NCBI GenBank assembly: GCA_964605095.1 | Contig: CAZSBS010000120.1 | Coordinates: 1-14,268 of the forward strand | Source of the DNA: JAUWQU01 sp964605095 | GTDB taxonomy: Bacteria > Planctomycetota > Phycisphaerae > SM23-33 | Length of the DNA: 14,268 nucleotides | Reading direction: 5' to 3' | In this document: piece by piece, positions 1 through 7,168 of the stretch | Layout of the letters: the number at the start of each line of letters is the position of its first letter | Position numbering within the stretch: the first letter of the stretch is position 1 | The notes under the pieces: model-generated | Told to the model about the DNA's origin: nothing | The model's input: only the letters and a program-made list of their open reading frames with translations | Databases searched by the model: none | Program-made: the position numbers and the translations under genes

Positions 1-26
1 GGACTTTTGGTTCTCGCTTGCTCCAG

Positions 27-54
27 GGCTCGTCGCGATGCGGCGGGCCTTTTT
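27..54 (+). terminator. Rho-independent terminator of an upstream gene
   Basis: A 10-bp stem (27-36 pairing with 40-49, two G-T wobbles) closes a 3-nt GAT loop and is followed by TTTTT at 50-54. This is a textbook intrinsic terminator for plus-strand transcription. The gene it serves lies to the left of the window; no stop codon occurs in any plus frame between position 1 and the stem, so its end is not visible here. Confidence 0.75.
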
Positions 55-60
55 CATTGG

Positions 61-159
61 TGGTCGGTAGCCGGTAGCCCGTAGCCGGTGAAAAGAAGAA
101 GCAGGTTACTGGCCACTGGCTACCGGTCACTGGCTACCGGCTACTGGCTACCGACTACC
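61..159. repeat. Inverted array of GGTAGCC/GGCTACC heptads
   Basis: Positions 63-90 hold about four period-7 units of the type CGGTAGC. Positions 104-159 hold eight period-7 units of the type GGCTACC, which is the opposite orientation. The 30-nt arms 61-90 and 128-157 are reverse complements at 26 of 30 positions, with a 37-nt spacer that contains an AAGAAGAAG tract (92-100). RNA from either strand could form a long hairpin. The right arm includes the ligA stop codon (148-150) and its last codons, so the element may also end ligA transcription, although there is no U-run. It has no spacers and is not a CRISPR array. Confidence 0.8.
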
Positions 160-2205
160 GCCCACCATGTCTTCGGGGCTCTTGCCGAGGCGTTTGAGGA
201 ACTCCGCCTCGTCGATGATCTCCACGCCGAGCTTGCGGGCCTTGTCGGCCTTGGAGCCTGCGCTCTCCCCGACCACGACGAAGTCGGTCTTGCTGGACAC
301 GCTTGACGCCGACCGGCCGCCGGCAGCCTTGATCGCGTCGTCGGCGCCCGTGCGGCTGAAGAACTCCAGTATGCCGGTGACCACGACGGTCATCCCCAGA
401 AGCGGTGACTTCGGCCCGGCGTTGATGGCAGGGCTGGCTGACGTCATCTTCACCCCGGCACCCTTGAGGCGGGCGATGATTTCCCTGCCGGCCTCGCTGC
501 ATAGGAACGCATGGACGCTCTCGGCGATGACCGGGCCGATCTCGCTGACCTGCGTAAGGTCCTCGACGCTCGCGGATGCCAGCGAGTCGATATCGCCGAA
601 GTGCCGGCTGAGCACCTCAGCCGCCCTGCCCCCGACGTGCCTCATGCCAAACGCCGCGATCAGCCGTTCCAGTCCGCGTTTCTTGCTCGCCTCGATGCCG
701 TCCAGCAGGTTCTGCGCGGACTTCTTGCCCATGCGATCCAACTCGACGATCTGGTCCCTATTCAGCGAGTATAGGTCCGCGAAATGCTGGACCAGGCCCT
801 TGCCGACGAGCTGGTCGACGACCGCGGGGCCGAGGCCTTCGATGTCCATCTGGTTTCGCCCCGCGTAGAACTCCAGCCGCTCGCGGATCTGCGCGGGGCA
901 CTCGGGGTTCAGGCACCGCAGATACACGCCGCCCTCGTCGCGGGCTACGGGCTTGTCGCAACTGGGGCAGTTGCCCGGCGGGATGATCGGTCTGGTATCG
1001 GCCAGGCGACGGTCGGCAAGCACGCCGACCACCTGCGGGATGATCTCGCCGGCCTTTTCGACGAGGATCGTGTCGCCAACGTGGACGCCCAGCCGCTCGA
1101 CCTGGTCGAAGTTGTGTAGCGAGGCGTTCGAGACGGTCGTGCCTGCAAGCTGAACCGGATCAAAGTGCGCCACTGGCGTAATGGTGCCAAGCCGACCTAC
1201 CTGGAAGTCCACGCTTTGCAGGACCGTCTCGGCCCGCTCGGCCTCGTACTTGTAGGCGATGCACCAGCGCGGGTATTTGCTGGCGGCGCCGAGTTCATCG
1301 CGTAGTTGCAGGTCGTCAACCTTGACGACCATGCCGTCCGTTTCGTAGTCGATCTGCTCACGGCGTGTCAGCCAGTCGGTGATTGTCGCCAGCACCTCGT
1401 CGATGTTCTTGCAGAGCGTCCAGTGCGGGTTTGCAGGAATGCCCCAGGAGGCGAGCTTCCGCATGGCGCTGCTGGCGGTCGGGGCGATCGGCTCGGAAAG
1501 CTCGCCGAACCCGTGTGCCAGGAACGCCAGATGCCGCTCGGCCACGAGTCTGGGGTCGAGTTGCTTGAGCGTCCCGGCCGCCCCGTTGCGGGGATTGGCG
1601 AACGCTTCCAAGCCTTTGGCGGCACGGGCGGCGTTGCAGGCGTCGAACGCGCTTCGCGGCCAGTACACCTCGCCGCGGACCTCTATGACCTCGGGCAGGC
1701 TCTCGCCGGGCTTGCCTTCGAGCGTCAGCGGAATGGCGCGGATTGTGCGCGCGTTGTTGGTGATGTCGTCGCCGCGTTTCCCGTCGCCGCGCGTGGCCGC
1801 CACGGTCAGCCGGCCATGCTCGTAGCGAAGCGACACAGCCAGGCCGTCTATCTTCGGGTCCACGAGGTACGTCACGTCGTCGCGCCCGATGGCCTTTCGG
1901 ACGCGGGCGTCGAACTCGCGGACCTGCTCCTGGTTGTAAGTGTTGTCGATGCTGAGCATCGGCTTGGAGTGCTCGACGGAGGTGAAGCCCTCGATGGGCT
2001 GCCCGCCGACGCGCTGTGTTGGCGAGTCCGGCGTGGCAAGGTCCGGGCGGCGGGCCTCGACGGCCTTGAGCTCGTCCATGAGCAGGTCGTACTGCCGGTC
2101 GGAAACATCCGGGCTGGCCTCGACGTAGTACAGCCGGTCGTGCCGCCGGATCTCCTGGCGGAGTTGCTCGGCGCGTAGGGCGTCTGTGTCCTTTTCCTCG
2201 CTCAT
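148..2205 (-). CDS. ligA: NAD-dependent DNA ligase LigA
   Basis: Seals nicks in duplex DNA using NAD+, joining Okazaki fragments and completing repair. The 685-aa product has the usual length and full domain order: Ia/adenylation domain with the KxDG motif (DPKIDG, catalytic Lys118), OB-fold, four-cysteine zinc finger (C413, C416, C431, C436), helix-hairpin-helix region (about 510-575) and a C-terminal BRCT domain (about 600-675). The ATG start is 1 nt after the cupin stop, without a clear Shine-Dalgarno, so translation is probably coupled. The last residues (GGSR) and the TAG stop are written in a heptad repeat, suggesting the native C-terminus was altered by the repeat. It is the last gene of the ndk-cupin-ligA cluster. 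Identification is secure. Confidence 0.97.
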   Translation of the reverse strand: MSEEKDTDALRAEQLRQEIRRHDRLYYVEASPDVSDRQYDLLMDELKAVEARRPDLATPDSPTQRVGGQPIEGFTSVEHSKPMLSIDNTYNQEQVREFDARVRKAIGRDDVTYLVDPKIDGLAVSLRYEHGRLTVAATRGDGKRGDDITNNARTIRAIPLTLEGKPGESLPEVIEVRGEVYWPRSAFDACNAARAAKGLEAFANPRNGAAGTLKQLDPRLVAERHLAFLAHGFGELSEPIAPTASSAMRKLASWGIPANPHWTLCKNIDEVLATITDWLTRREQIDYETDGMVVKVDDLQLRDELGAASKYPRWCIAYKYEAERAETVLQSVDFQVGRLGTITPVAHFDPVQLAGTTVSNASLHNFDQVERLGVHVGDTILVEKAGEIIPQVVGVLADRRLADTRPIIPPGNCPSCDKPVARDEGGVYLRCLNPECPAQIRERLEFYAGRNQMDIEGLGPAVVDQLVGKGLVQHFADLYSLNRDQIVELDRMGKKSAQNLLDGIEASKKRGLERLIAAFGMRHVGGRAAEVLSRHFGDIDSLASASVEDLTQVSEIGPVIAESVHAFLCSEAGREIIARLKGAGVKMTSASPAINAGPKSPLLGMTVVVTGILEFFSRTGADDAIKAAGGRSASSVSSKTDFVVVGESAGSKADKARKLGVEIIDEAEFLKRLGKSPEDMVGGSR

Positions 2206-2206
2206 G

Positions 2207-2548
2207 CTATTGCGGCTTGGGGATCAGGCAGAGGAACTTGAGGTCGTCGCTGCCGGTGTTTCTGAACTGGTGGTCGTCCTCGGGCGCGACGTACACGCAC
2301 TGGCCCGGGCCAAGGGGCAGCTCGCCCTCGGCGGAGACTATCGCCCCGCTGCCGCTGAGGACGAAGACCTCGTGCTCCCACGGATGCGTGTGGCGCGGCG
2401 AGTGCCCTCCGGGCGCGATGATGAACTGCCGCATGTGGAAGTTCGGCGCCCCGTCGGCGTCGTGGATGAGCAGGCGGATCTGCACGCCGCTGGCGCCGGC
2501 AGCGTCCACCGTTTCGGCCTGGACCTCTTCGGCCACTTTGATCTTCAT
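2207..2548 (-). CDS. Small single-domain cupin protein
   Basis: A 113-aa protein that is one cupin beta-barrel. Motif 1 is visible as GGHSPRHTHPWEHE, giving likely metal ligands H53, H55 and E58 or H59/E60. Motif 2 is around 80-97, with H93 and N97. Such proteins bind a divalent metal and may be dioxygenases, isomerases or sensors; the substrate cannot be read from sequence. The ATG at 2548 is chosen because GGGAG lies 7 nt upstream (2556-2560) and the protein then begins just before the barrel. The same frame stays open upstream to 3094, but that part lies over ndk and is its shadow. It lies 38 nt after ndk and 1 nt before ligA. Family call sure, function unknown. Confidence 0.88.
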   Translation of the reverse strand: MKIKVAEEVQAETVDAAGASGVQIRLLIHDADGAPNFHMRQFIIAPGGHSPRHTHPWEHEVFVLSGSGAIVSAEGELPLGPGQCVYVAPEDDHQFRNTGSDDLKFLCLIPKPQ

Positions 2549-2586
2549 AGTTGCGCTCCCGTTTCCGTGTGCATGCAGGCCCGCGG

Positions 2587-3066
2587 TCAGATCACCTGCC
2601 CGTCGCCGGACCTCGCGTATATCCACCTCTCGGCGATCAACTCGTAGTCGACCAGTTCGCCCGGGGCAAAGAAAAGCGGTATTTCCCGTGCGGCGGCCTC
2701 GGGCGAATCGGATCCGTGAATGAGATTGTAGCGTCTGCTCATGCCGAAATCGCCCCGGATCGTCCCGCCGGGGGCGTCCGGGCCGAACGTCGGGCCCATC
2801 AGCGTGCGGCAGACGCCGATGGCCCCGGCGCCCTCCAGCACCACCGCCACGACGGGCGAGGCGGTGATGAACTCCACAAGCGCATCGTAGAAGCTCTTGC
2901 CCTCGTGGACGCTGTACATCCGCCGGGCAAGGTCGCGCGAGACGCTCAGGAGCTTCATTGCGACGATCTTGAGCCCCTTTCGCTCGAACCGGCCTACGAT
3001 CCGCCCGACGAGTTGGCGCTGCACCGCGTCGGGTTTCAGGACGATAAGCGTACGTTCCATTGACAT
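2587..3066 (-). CDS. ndk: Nucleoside diphosphate kinase
   Basis: Transfers the gamma-phosphate from ATP to other NDPs through a phosphohistidine, balancing NTP and dNTP pools in the cytoplasm. The 159-aa product is slightly longer than the common 140-150 aa. It shows the nucleotide-binding Lys11 (LKPDAV), the GTIRGDF segment and the active-site motif NLIHGSDS with phospho-acceptor His117. Two ATGs lie close together (3066 and 3060); 3066 is preferred because GAGGA is 8 nt upstream of it. It is first in a cluster with cupin and ligA, with a promoter at 3112-3140. Supplying nucleotides and sealing DNA is a loose link between ndk and ligA. Identification is secure. Confidence 0.97.
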   Translation of the reverse strand: MSMERTLIVLKPDAVQRQLVGRIVGRFERKGLKIVAMKLLSVSRDLARRMYSVHEGKSFYDALVEFITASPVVAVVLEGAGAIGVCRTLMGPTFGPDAPGGTIRGDFGMSRRYNLIHGSDSPEAAAREIPLFFAPGELVDYELIAERWIYARSGDGQVI

Positions 3067-3087
3067 TTACCGGGTCCTCTATGCCCT

Positions 3088-3103
3088 CGGCCACTATTGG
3101 CCG
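3088..3103 (-). promoter_or_regulatory. Inverted repeat at the ndk transcript start
   Basis: CGGCCA-N4-TGGCCG, a perfect 6-bp inverted repeat with a 4-nt centre. It begins about at the predicted +1 of the ndk promoter and ends about 22 nt before the ndk ATG. It could be an operator for a dimeric repressor or a short 5' hairpin; sequence alone does not decide between these. Confidence 0.45.
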
Positions 3104-3111
3104 GGAGAGAA

Positions 3112-3140
3112 ACTCTAGACCGCCCCATCCGTCGGGTCAA
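3112..3140 (-). promoter_or_regulatory. Sigma70-type promoter for ndk-cupin-ligA
   Basis: On the minus strand a -35 box TTGACC (3135-3140, 5 of 6 consensus) is separated by exactly 17 nt from a -10 box TAGAGT (3112-3117, 4 of 6). The predicted start is near 3105, giving a leader of about 40 nt before ndk. Predicted by eye against the sigma70 consensus. Confidence 0.6.
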
Positions 3141-3228
3141 GAGGCAGGCCAGGCAAAGGATGGTATGGCAAAGGGCGCAATCGCGTCGTTTGCCGCCCGG
3201 CATGCTATCACCATCGCCGCCCGGCCTG

Positions 3229-3234
3229 TAGAAT
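3229..3234 (+). promoter_or_regulatory. Candidate -10 box for the MFS gene
   Basis: TAGAAT (5 of 6 match to TATAAT) lies 28 nt before the MFS ATG. The hexamer 17 nt upstream of it is a poor -35 box, so this is only a candidate. Confidence 0.3.
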
Positions 3235-3262
3235 ACGCCGCGTTGGTTTTCGCAGAGGCGCC

Positions 3263-4927
3263 ATGACCTGGAAGCATAAATCCTACGATGCGGTGCCGGC
3301 CCTGAGCATTCGGGGCCCGCACCTGCGCCACGCGCTGAAACTGGTGACGGTCAGCTCGATGTTCTGCGCGATATGGGTGGCGTGCATATCCGGCAGCCAG
3401 ATGAGGATACTCGCGGGCATGCTGGGCTTCGGCGACCTGGCCTTCGGCCTGATGGCCGCCCTGCCGTTCATCGCGACTCTCGGCCAGCTTGCCGCGTCGC
3501 TGCTGATCGAGCGGACCGGACTGGTCAAATACCAGTTCATGCAGTTCGCCCTTATCCACCGCGGGCTTTGGCTGGCGGTGGGGCTGGTGGGATTGCTGCT
3601 GCCGGCGCCGTCGGGAATCGCGATTGTCGCGGTGCTGTCGATCATGGGCGTCAGTTGGTTCACGGCCGCTCTTTCCGGTCCGCCCTGGCTGACGTGGATG
3701 GGCGCCCTTCTGCCCCGCCGTGTTCGCGGGCGGTTCTTTGCCAACCGCGAACGGCTCGCGCTTGGCACAGTGTCCGTCACGGTGCTCCTGGTGGGCCTGC
3801 TTATGGACATCGTCTACGATCCCAATGGCCCGCCATATCAGCCGACAGCCATGTGGACCATCGCCGGCATCCTCGCCGTGGCGGCGATTTGCGGAATGGC
3901 AGACATACTCTTCTATCGCCGTGTTCCCGAGATCCTGCCGGCACCGTCACCCGAAGCCCAGCACCGCCGCGAGGACCCCGACCAGCAGCTTTACAACGGG
4001 CAGCCGGCGTCGGGCACGACGGGGCTTGGTCGCTGGAAGGCCCTGCTGCACGACCTGCTCATCGAGCCGCTGAGCAACCGCGTCTTTCGCAGCTACGTCC
4101 TGTTCGGCGCCACGCTGACGTTTTCCGTCACCTGCTCCGGCTGGTACATCTGGCTCAACGCGATGGACAACCTGGGCTTCAGCAGCCTGGCCACCAACTC
4201 GCTGTTCCTGGTCATCGGCCCGGTAGCGGGCATTTTCGCCGCGCGAGCCTGGGGCCGGGCCATCGACCGCTGGGGCCGAAGGCCCGTGCTCGTCCTGGGC
4301 ACCATCGGTATATGCCTGTCGCTGGTGCCCTGGTTGTTCATCTCCCGGCAGACGCCCGCGCCGGACTTCGCCGTCCGCGGCGCAACCTGGGCGCTTTCGC
4401 AAATTGGCCGGGCCTTTGGGCGGGAAGGCTGGGCGAGCCCGGAAACCGCCCTACCGGTCGGCGCGTACCTTTGGAGCGTCCTTGCCTGCATCATCGGCGG
4501 GGCCACTTGGCCGGGGGTCAATGTCGCCCAGACGAACATAGTGCTGGGCTTCTCCGAAGGCACCGGCAAGAGCCGATACATGGCCGCCTCGGCCGTGCTC
4601 ATCAGCGTTGGCGGCGCCCTAGGCGGCCTTGTCGGAGGGGTCATGACGAGCTCGCTGGAGGGCCTCCATCAGCACCCACTTGCCTTCGGCCCGGTGGCGT
4701 GGACGAACTGGCACCTGTCGTTTGTGCTGGCCATCGCCGCCAGGCTGCTGGCGATGTTCTGGCTCTACGGCATGCCAGATGCCGGCGCGACGCCCGTGAG
4801 AGCAGTCGCGCGCCAGATCAGCGCAAACGCCTACAACAACATCGTCACGACCGTGTTCTACCCGCTTCGCGTTTTCGGCTGGCGACGCAGCGGCAGGCCG
4901 ACTGGCGGACAGGATAGGCAGAAGTAA
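3263..4927 (+). CDS. MFS transporter
   Basis: A 554-aa integral membrane protein of the major facilitator superfamily, a secondary transporter of small solutes. Hydrophobic helices fill about 25-215 and 275-540, consistent with about 12 segments split by a charged cytoplasmic loop (about 222-270). The superfamily signature GRAIDRWGRRP (331-341) is at the usual loop of the second half, and a related RGRFFANRERL (155-165) is in the first half. The substrate is not recognisable. GAGG (3255-3258) lies 4 nt before the ATG. The gene is divergent from ndk across 196 nt and stands alone. Its TAA stop is followed at once by four AAG triplets and a terminator-like hairpin at 4987-5011. Confidence 0.88.
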   Translation: MTWKHKSYDAVPALSIRGPHLRHALKLVTVSSMFCAIWVACISGSQMRILAGMLGFGDLAFGLMAALPFIATLGQLAASLLIERTGLVKYQFMQFALIHRGLWLAVGLVGLLLPAPSGIAIVAVLSIMGVSWFTAALSGPPWLTWMGALLPRRVRGRFFANRERLALGTVSVTVLLVGLLMDIVYDPNGPPYQPTAMWTIAGILAVAAICGMADILFYRRVPEILPAPSPEAQHRREDPDQQLYNGQPASGTTGLGRWKALLHDLLIEPLSNRVFRSYVLFGATLTFSVTCSGWYIWLNAMDNLGFSSLATNSLFLVIGPVAGIFAARAWGRAIDRWGRRPVLVLGTIGICLSLVPWLFISRQTPAPDFAVRGATWALSQIGRAFGREGWASPETALPVGAYLWSVLACIIGGATWPGVNVAQTNIVLGFSEGTGKSRYMAASAVLISVGGALGGLVGGVMTSSLEGLHQHPLAFGPVAWTNWHLSFVLAIAARLLAMFWLYGMPDAGATPVRAVARQISANAYNNIVTTVFYPLRVFGWRRSGRPTGGQDRQK

Positions 4928-4946
4928 AAGAAGAAGAAGCGGATTA

Positions 4947-4971
4947 CCGCAGAGGCACAGAGGCACAGAGG
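4947..4971 (+). repeat. CGCAGAG / GCACAGAG tandem words
   Basis: The segment reads ACCGCAGAG, then GCACAGAG twice, then G: an 8-nt unit with variants. Related words appear on the minus strand between the carbamoyltransferase and SxtJ genes (ACGCAGAG near 10964-10971, ACGCAGA near 11007-11013). I recognise it as the kind of dispersed non-coding word found in many environmental genomes; I cannot verify copy number here. Confidence 0.55.
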
Positions 4972-4986
4972 GTTAGAAGAAGAAAC

Positions 4987-5011
4987 GAGACTTACGTATT
5001 GAGTCTCTTTT
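4987..5011 (+). terminator. Probable terminator of the MFS gene
   Basis: GAGACTTA (4987-4994) pairs with TGAGTCTC (5000-5007, one T-G wobble) around a 5-nt loop, followed by TTTTCTGTTTCTT. It lies 59 nt after the MFS stop. The left flank is A-rich, so minus-strand RNA would also end in a T-rich run and the hairpin could act in both directions. Confidence 0.55.
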
Positions 5012-5119
5012 CTGTTTCTTGGTTCTCATCCCAAAAACGTGGTCGGAGGATGTTAGGGCTTGCAGGAAGAAGAAACAGAATGCGTTTATCGCTTAAGGCC
5101 AACGGCATATTAACAAACA

Positions 5120-5145
5120 GGCGGCCTTCCCGAAGGAAAACCGCC
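5120..5145. other. Bulged GC hairpin
   Basis: GGCGG (5120-5124) pairs with CCGCC (5141-5145), enclosing a second stem CCTTC/GAAGG (5125-5129 with 5132-5136) and an AAAA bulge. On the minus strand the inner stem carries a CGGG loop. No T-run follows on plus; the minus side has only a weak TGTTTGTTAAT. Role unknown. Confidence 0.4.
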
Positions 5146-5429
5146 CGTGCCGTATGGCGCCATCGCGGCGATCGGGTCGCTCGCCGGCGTTGCCCTATCC
5201 TCCGCGATGGCAGGCATAATATACCCGCACCTGCCGGTGGCTGTAACGCGTTAAACGCAAAACGGTTATCCAGCAGAACCGGCATCTTGTTCACCACGAT
5301 TTGTGGATGAGATCCGAAAAAATGCTAATGGATGGCGGAGGCGCGATTCCGGCGACAGCCATCGTCCTCGTCCTCGGCTTTTCGTTTCTTCGGGTGTGCC
5401 GAAGGCTCACGTCCGATTGCGGTCAATTG

Positions 5430-5456
5430 CTTCTTCTGTTTCTTCTGCTTCTTCTT
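5430..5456 (-). repeat. AAG/CAG/AAA tract directly after the mutarotase stop
   Basis: Read in mutarotase sense, the triplets after TAG are AAG, AAG, AAG, CAG, AAG, AAA, CAG, AAG, AAG. The frame stays open for 43 codons to a TAG at 5325-5327. Similar tracts follow the stops of the MFS, murI and carbamoyltransferase genes. Confidence 0.7.
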
Positions 5457-6362
5457 CTACTCGCACGGCCCGACCGAGATGATCGTCTCCATCGTGTGCG
5501 TTTTTCCCGGCGGGATCGCCGCGGCGTCGTCCAGGGTGTTGGCGGTCTCGATGCAGAGCATCTCGGGCCATTCATCGTCGCCGAAATCGGGCATGGCGGC
5601 AGCCTTGGCGATCCACGGGTTCCAGACCACGGTGGACTTCGAGCCGCGCTTGGTGATGCGGATATCGCGGCCCATTTGCGGATCATGCAGCACGACCTCG
5701 CCGGCGGAGTTCACGTAGACGCGGTCGGTCTGGGCGGCGAACGTCAGCGGCTCTGGACCCTGCAAGGCCCGGGCGCCGGTCAGCTTGCTCCAGTACGCCG
5801 CACCGGCCAGGCCCGTCACGCGGACCTTGCGAACGTCCGAAACCCGGAAGTACGTGTGCAGCGCCTCGTTCAGGACAAGGCCCTTGTGGCCAAGGTTGAG
5901 CATCTCGGCCGCAACCGACAGCGACCGCCCGACGGTTACCCGCACTCGAAGCTCGAAGTCGCCCGGCCAGTTCTCGGCCGGAGGCTCTTCGAACTTGCCC
6001 CACAGCAAGGCCGAGACGCCCCCGCCGTCGTTCATCGCGACGCTCTCGACGTTCAGACAAGTCAGCCGGACGTAGCCGTGCATCGGCGCCGACGGGTCGC
6101 CTTCGAGCGGGCCGAACCACGGAAGGCAGATGGGAATGCCGCCGCGAATGGGCTTGCCGATCTCGTAGTGGCTGGCCCGGCTGAGCCACAGCACATCCTT
6201 CCCGCCGACCGGGGTCCAACTCGTGACGTGCCCGCCGAGCAGGTAGACCTCGGCGACCGATCCCTCGGCCGCGATCACCAACTTCGTCAACTCGCCATTG
6301 CCATCCGCGAACTCCGCGATGCCGGGAATGCCGAATTGCCGGTTCAGTTCATCAATGTTCAT
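5457..6362 (-). CDS. D-hexose-6-phosphate mutarotase-like epimerase (YeaD family)
   Basis: Member of the aldose-1-epimerase superfamily, YeaD/YMR099c type, which interconverts alpha and beta anomers of hexose 6-phosphates in the cytoplasm. The 301-aa product has the usual length. Visible family features are RGGIPICLPWFGP (73-85), PMHGYVR with His95, EALHTYFRVSD with the probable catalytic His169 and Asp176, and the CIETAN segment with Glu272 as probable base. The ATG overlaps the preceding stop as ATGA and has a strong GGAGG 8 nt upstream (6371-6375), so it is coupled to the pgeF-like gene. The TAG stop is followed directly by an in-frame AAG/CAG tract. The family is clear; the exact sugar phosphate is inferred. 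Confidence 0.9.
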   Translation of the reverse strand: MNIDELNRQFGIPGIAEFADGNGELTKLVIAAEGSVAEVYLLGGHVTSWTPVGGKDVLWLSRASHYEIGKPIRGGIPICLPWFGPLEGDPSAPMHGYVRLTCLNVESVAMNDGGGVSALLWGKFEEPPAENWPGDFELRVRVTVGRSLSVAAEMLNLGHKGLVLNEALHTYFRVSDVRKVRVTGLAGAAYWSKLTGARALQGPEPLTFAAQTDRVYVNSAGEVVLHDPQMGRDIRITKRGSKSTVVWNPWIAKAAAMPDFGDDEWPEMLCIETANTLDDAAAIPPGKTHTMETIISVGPCE

Positions 6363-7168
6363 ATCGCTTTCCTCCCGATTACCGCGACGAATCGTCCGGC
6401 GGCGTCGCCCTCGGCGCGGTAGCTTGGGTATGTCTCGTTGTTGCAGATCGTGCAGACGCCTGCGGCGGCGATGTTCGCGCCGGGGACGCCCGCGGCCTGG
6501 AGCTGCTGGCGGTTGGCGCTCCAGAGGTCGAAGATGAACTTGCCTCCGCTGACGCGGAAGAATCGCTCGGCCATGAGGCCCAGTTCTCGCACGGCCGCGT
6601 CAACCACTTCGGGGCCGACCCTGTAGCAGCACGGCCCGGCCGAGGGGGAAATGCCGGCGACGAGGTCCTCGCCGCGGCAGCCGAAGTCGGCATGGAGCTT
6701 CTCGACCATGCGGGTTGTCACTTGCTTGACGGTGCTTCGCCACGAGGCGTGTGCTATACCGACGGCCCTTGAGGCTGAATCGGCAACGAGCACGAGCGGG
6801 CAATCGGCGCTAAAGCACATCAGGCCGAGGCCGGGCGCGTCGGTGACCAGCCCGTCGCCCTCGCCGACAAGCCCAGGGCCATCGACTCGATGAACGGTGT
6901 TGCCGTGGACCTGCTTGCAGAACGCGACGCCGTCGAGTTCCATCGCGGCGGCAACCTGTCGGGCGGCGTCGTCGCGGTCGTCGGCTGCAATACGCACGTC
7001 CAACCCGCGGCGCGTCGTTACGGCGTGGGCGAGGTTGGGAATGGCTGAGAGGTTGCTAAACCGCCCCACCTGCCAGCCCGGCCGCAACGTCACCAGTTCG
7101 TACGGTTTGCCGCCGTGGCCCAGCGGCGCGGCATCGCCCGGCTGGCTTGAGCTTTCATCGTCGGACAT
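6359..7168 (-). CDS. pgeF: YfiH/PgeF family protein (LACC1-type purine nucleoside phosphorylase)
   Basis: The family was once called polyphenol oxidase. Members are now linked to purine nucleoside phosphorylase/adenosine deaminase activity and, in E. coli, to editing of peptidoglycan precursors. The 269-aa product shows the family hallmarks in order: KQVHG (His88), DGLVTD, SADCPLVL (Cys123), HASWRS (His140), GPCCY (179-182) and the tail CTICNNETYPSYRAEG. His88, Cys123 and His140 are the expected zinc/catalytic site. AAAGG lies 9 nt before the ATG, inside the dehydrogenase gene; the two genes overlap by 14 nt. The stop overlaps the next start (ATGA). A cell-wall precursor role would fit murI a few genes upstream, but that is inference. 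Confidence 0.9.
   Translation of the reverse strand: MSDDESSSQPGDAAPLGHGGKPYELVTLRPGWQVGRFSNLSAIPNLAHAVTTRRGLDVRIAADDRDDAARQVAAAMELDGVAFCKQVHGNTVHRVDGPGLVGEGDGLVTDAPGLGLMCFSADCPLVLVADSASRAVGIAHASWRSTVKQVTTRMVEKLHADFGCRGEDLVAGISPSAGPCCYRVGPEVVDAAVRELGLMAERFFRVSGGKFIFDLWSANRQQLQAAGVPGANIAAAGVCTICNNETYPSYRAEGDAAGRFVAVIGRKAI

Larger units (their letters stand above)
4928..5456. other. Repeat-rich non-coding stretch between convergent genes
   Basis: No convincing gene is seen in these 529 nt, which separate the convergent MFS and mutarotase genes. Contents in order are: AAG tract (4928-4939); CGCAGAG/GCACAGAG words (4947-4971); AGAAGAAGAAAC (4975-4986); a terminator hairpin (4987-5011); another GAAGAAGAAAC (5066-5077); a bulged hairpin (5120-5145); a TAACGCGTTA palindrome (5244-5253); and a CTTCTT tract (5430-5456). 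Short open frames on both strands are rich in Arg/Pro/Ser and lack recognisable domains or ribosome binding sites. A small RNA cannot be excluded. Confidence 0.6.

Noticed and set aside
61..159. Possible CRISPR array
   Set aside because: Units are 7 nt with no spacers and invert in the middle; no cas genes are present.
1306..2178. Plus-strand open frame of 290 codons over ligA
   Set aside because: Antisense shadow of a certain LigA gene in GC-rich DNA; no domain or ribosome binding site.
3373..4917. Plus-strand open frame of 514 codons inside the MFS gene
   Set aside because: Other-frame shadow; Arg/Pro/Gly-rich and not hydrophobic, while the overlapping frame has clear MFS motifs.
4992..5297. 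Minus-strand open frame of 101 codons in the gene-free stretch
   Set aside because: No ribosome binding site or domain, includes terminator and repeat sequence, and its composition is unlike the neighbouring proteins.
5325..5456. Functional lysine-rich C-terminal extension of the mutarotase by TAG readthrough
   Set aside because: TAG serves as an ordinary stop in five genes here, and no recoding signal is seen; the basic peptide, including an NLS-like stretch, is most likely chance from the repeat.
5301..6422. Plus-strand open frame of 373 codons with a poly-Leu segment
   Set aside because: The Leu run is the CTTCTT repeat tract read in another frame, and the rest is antisense to the mutarotase.
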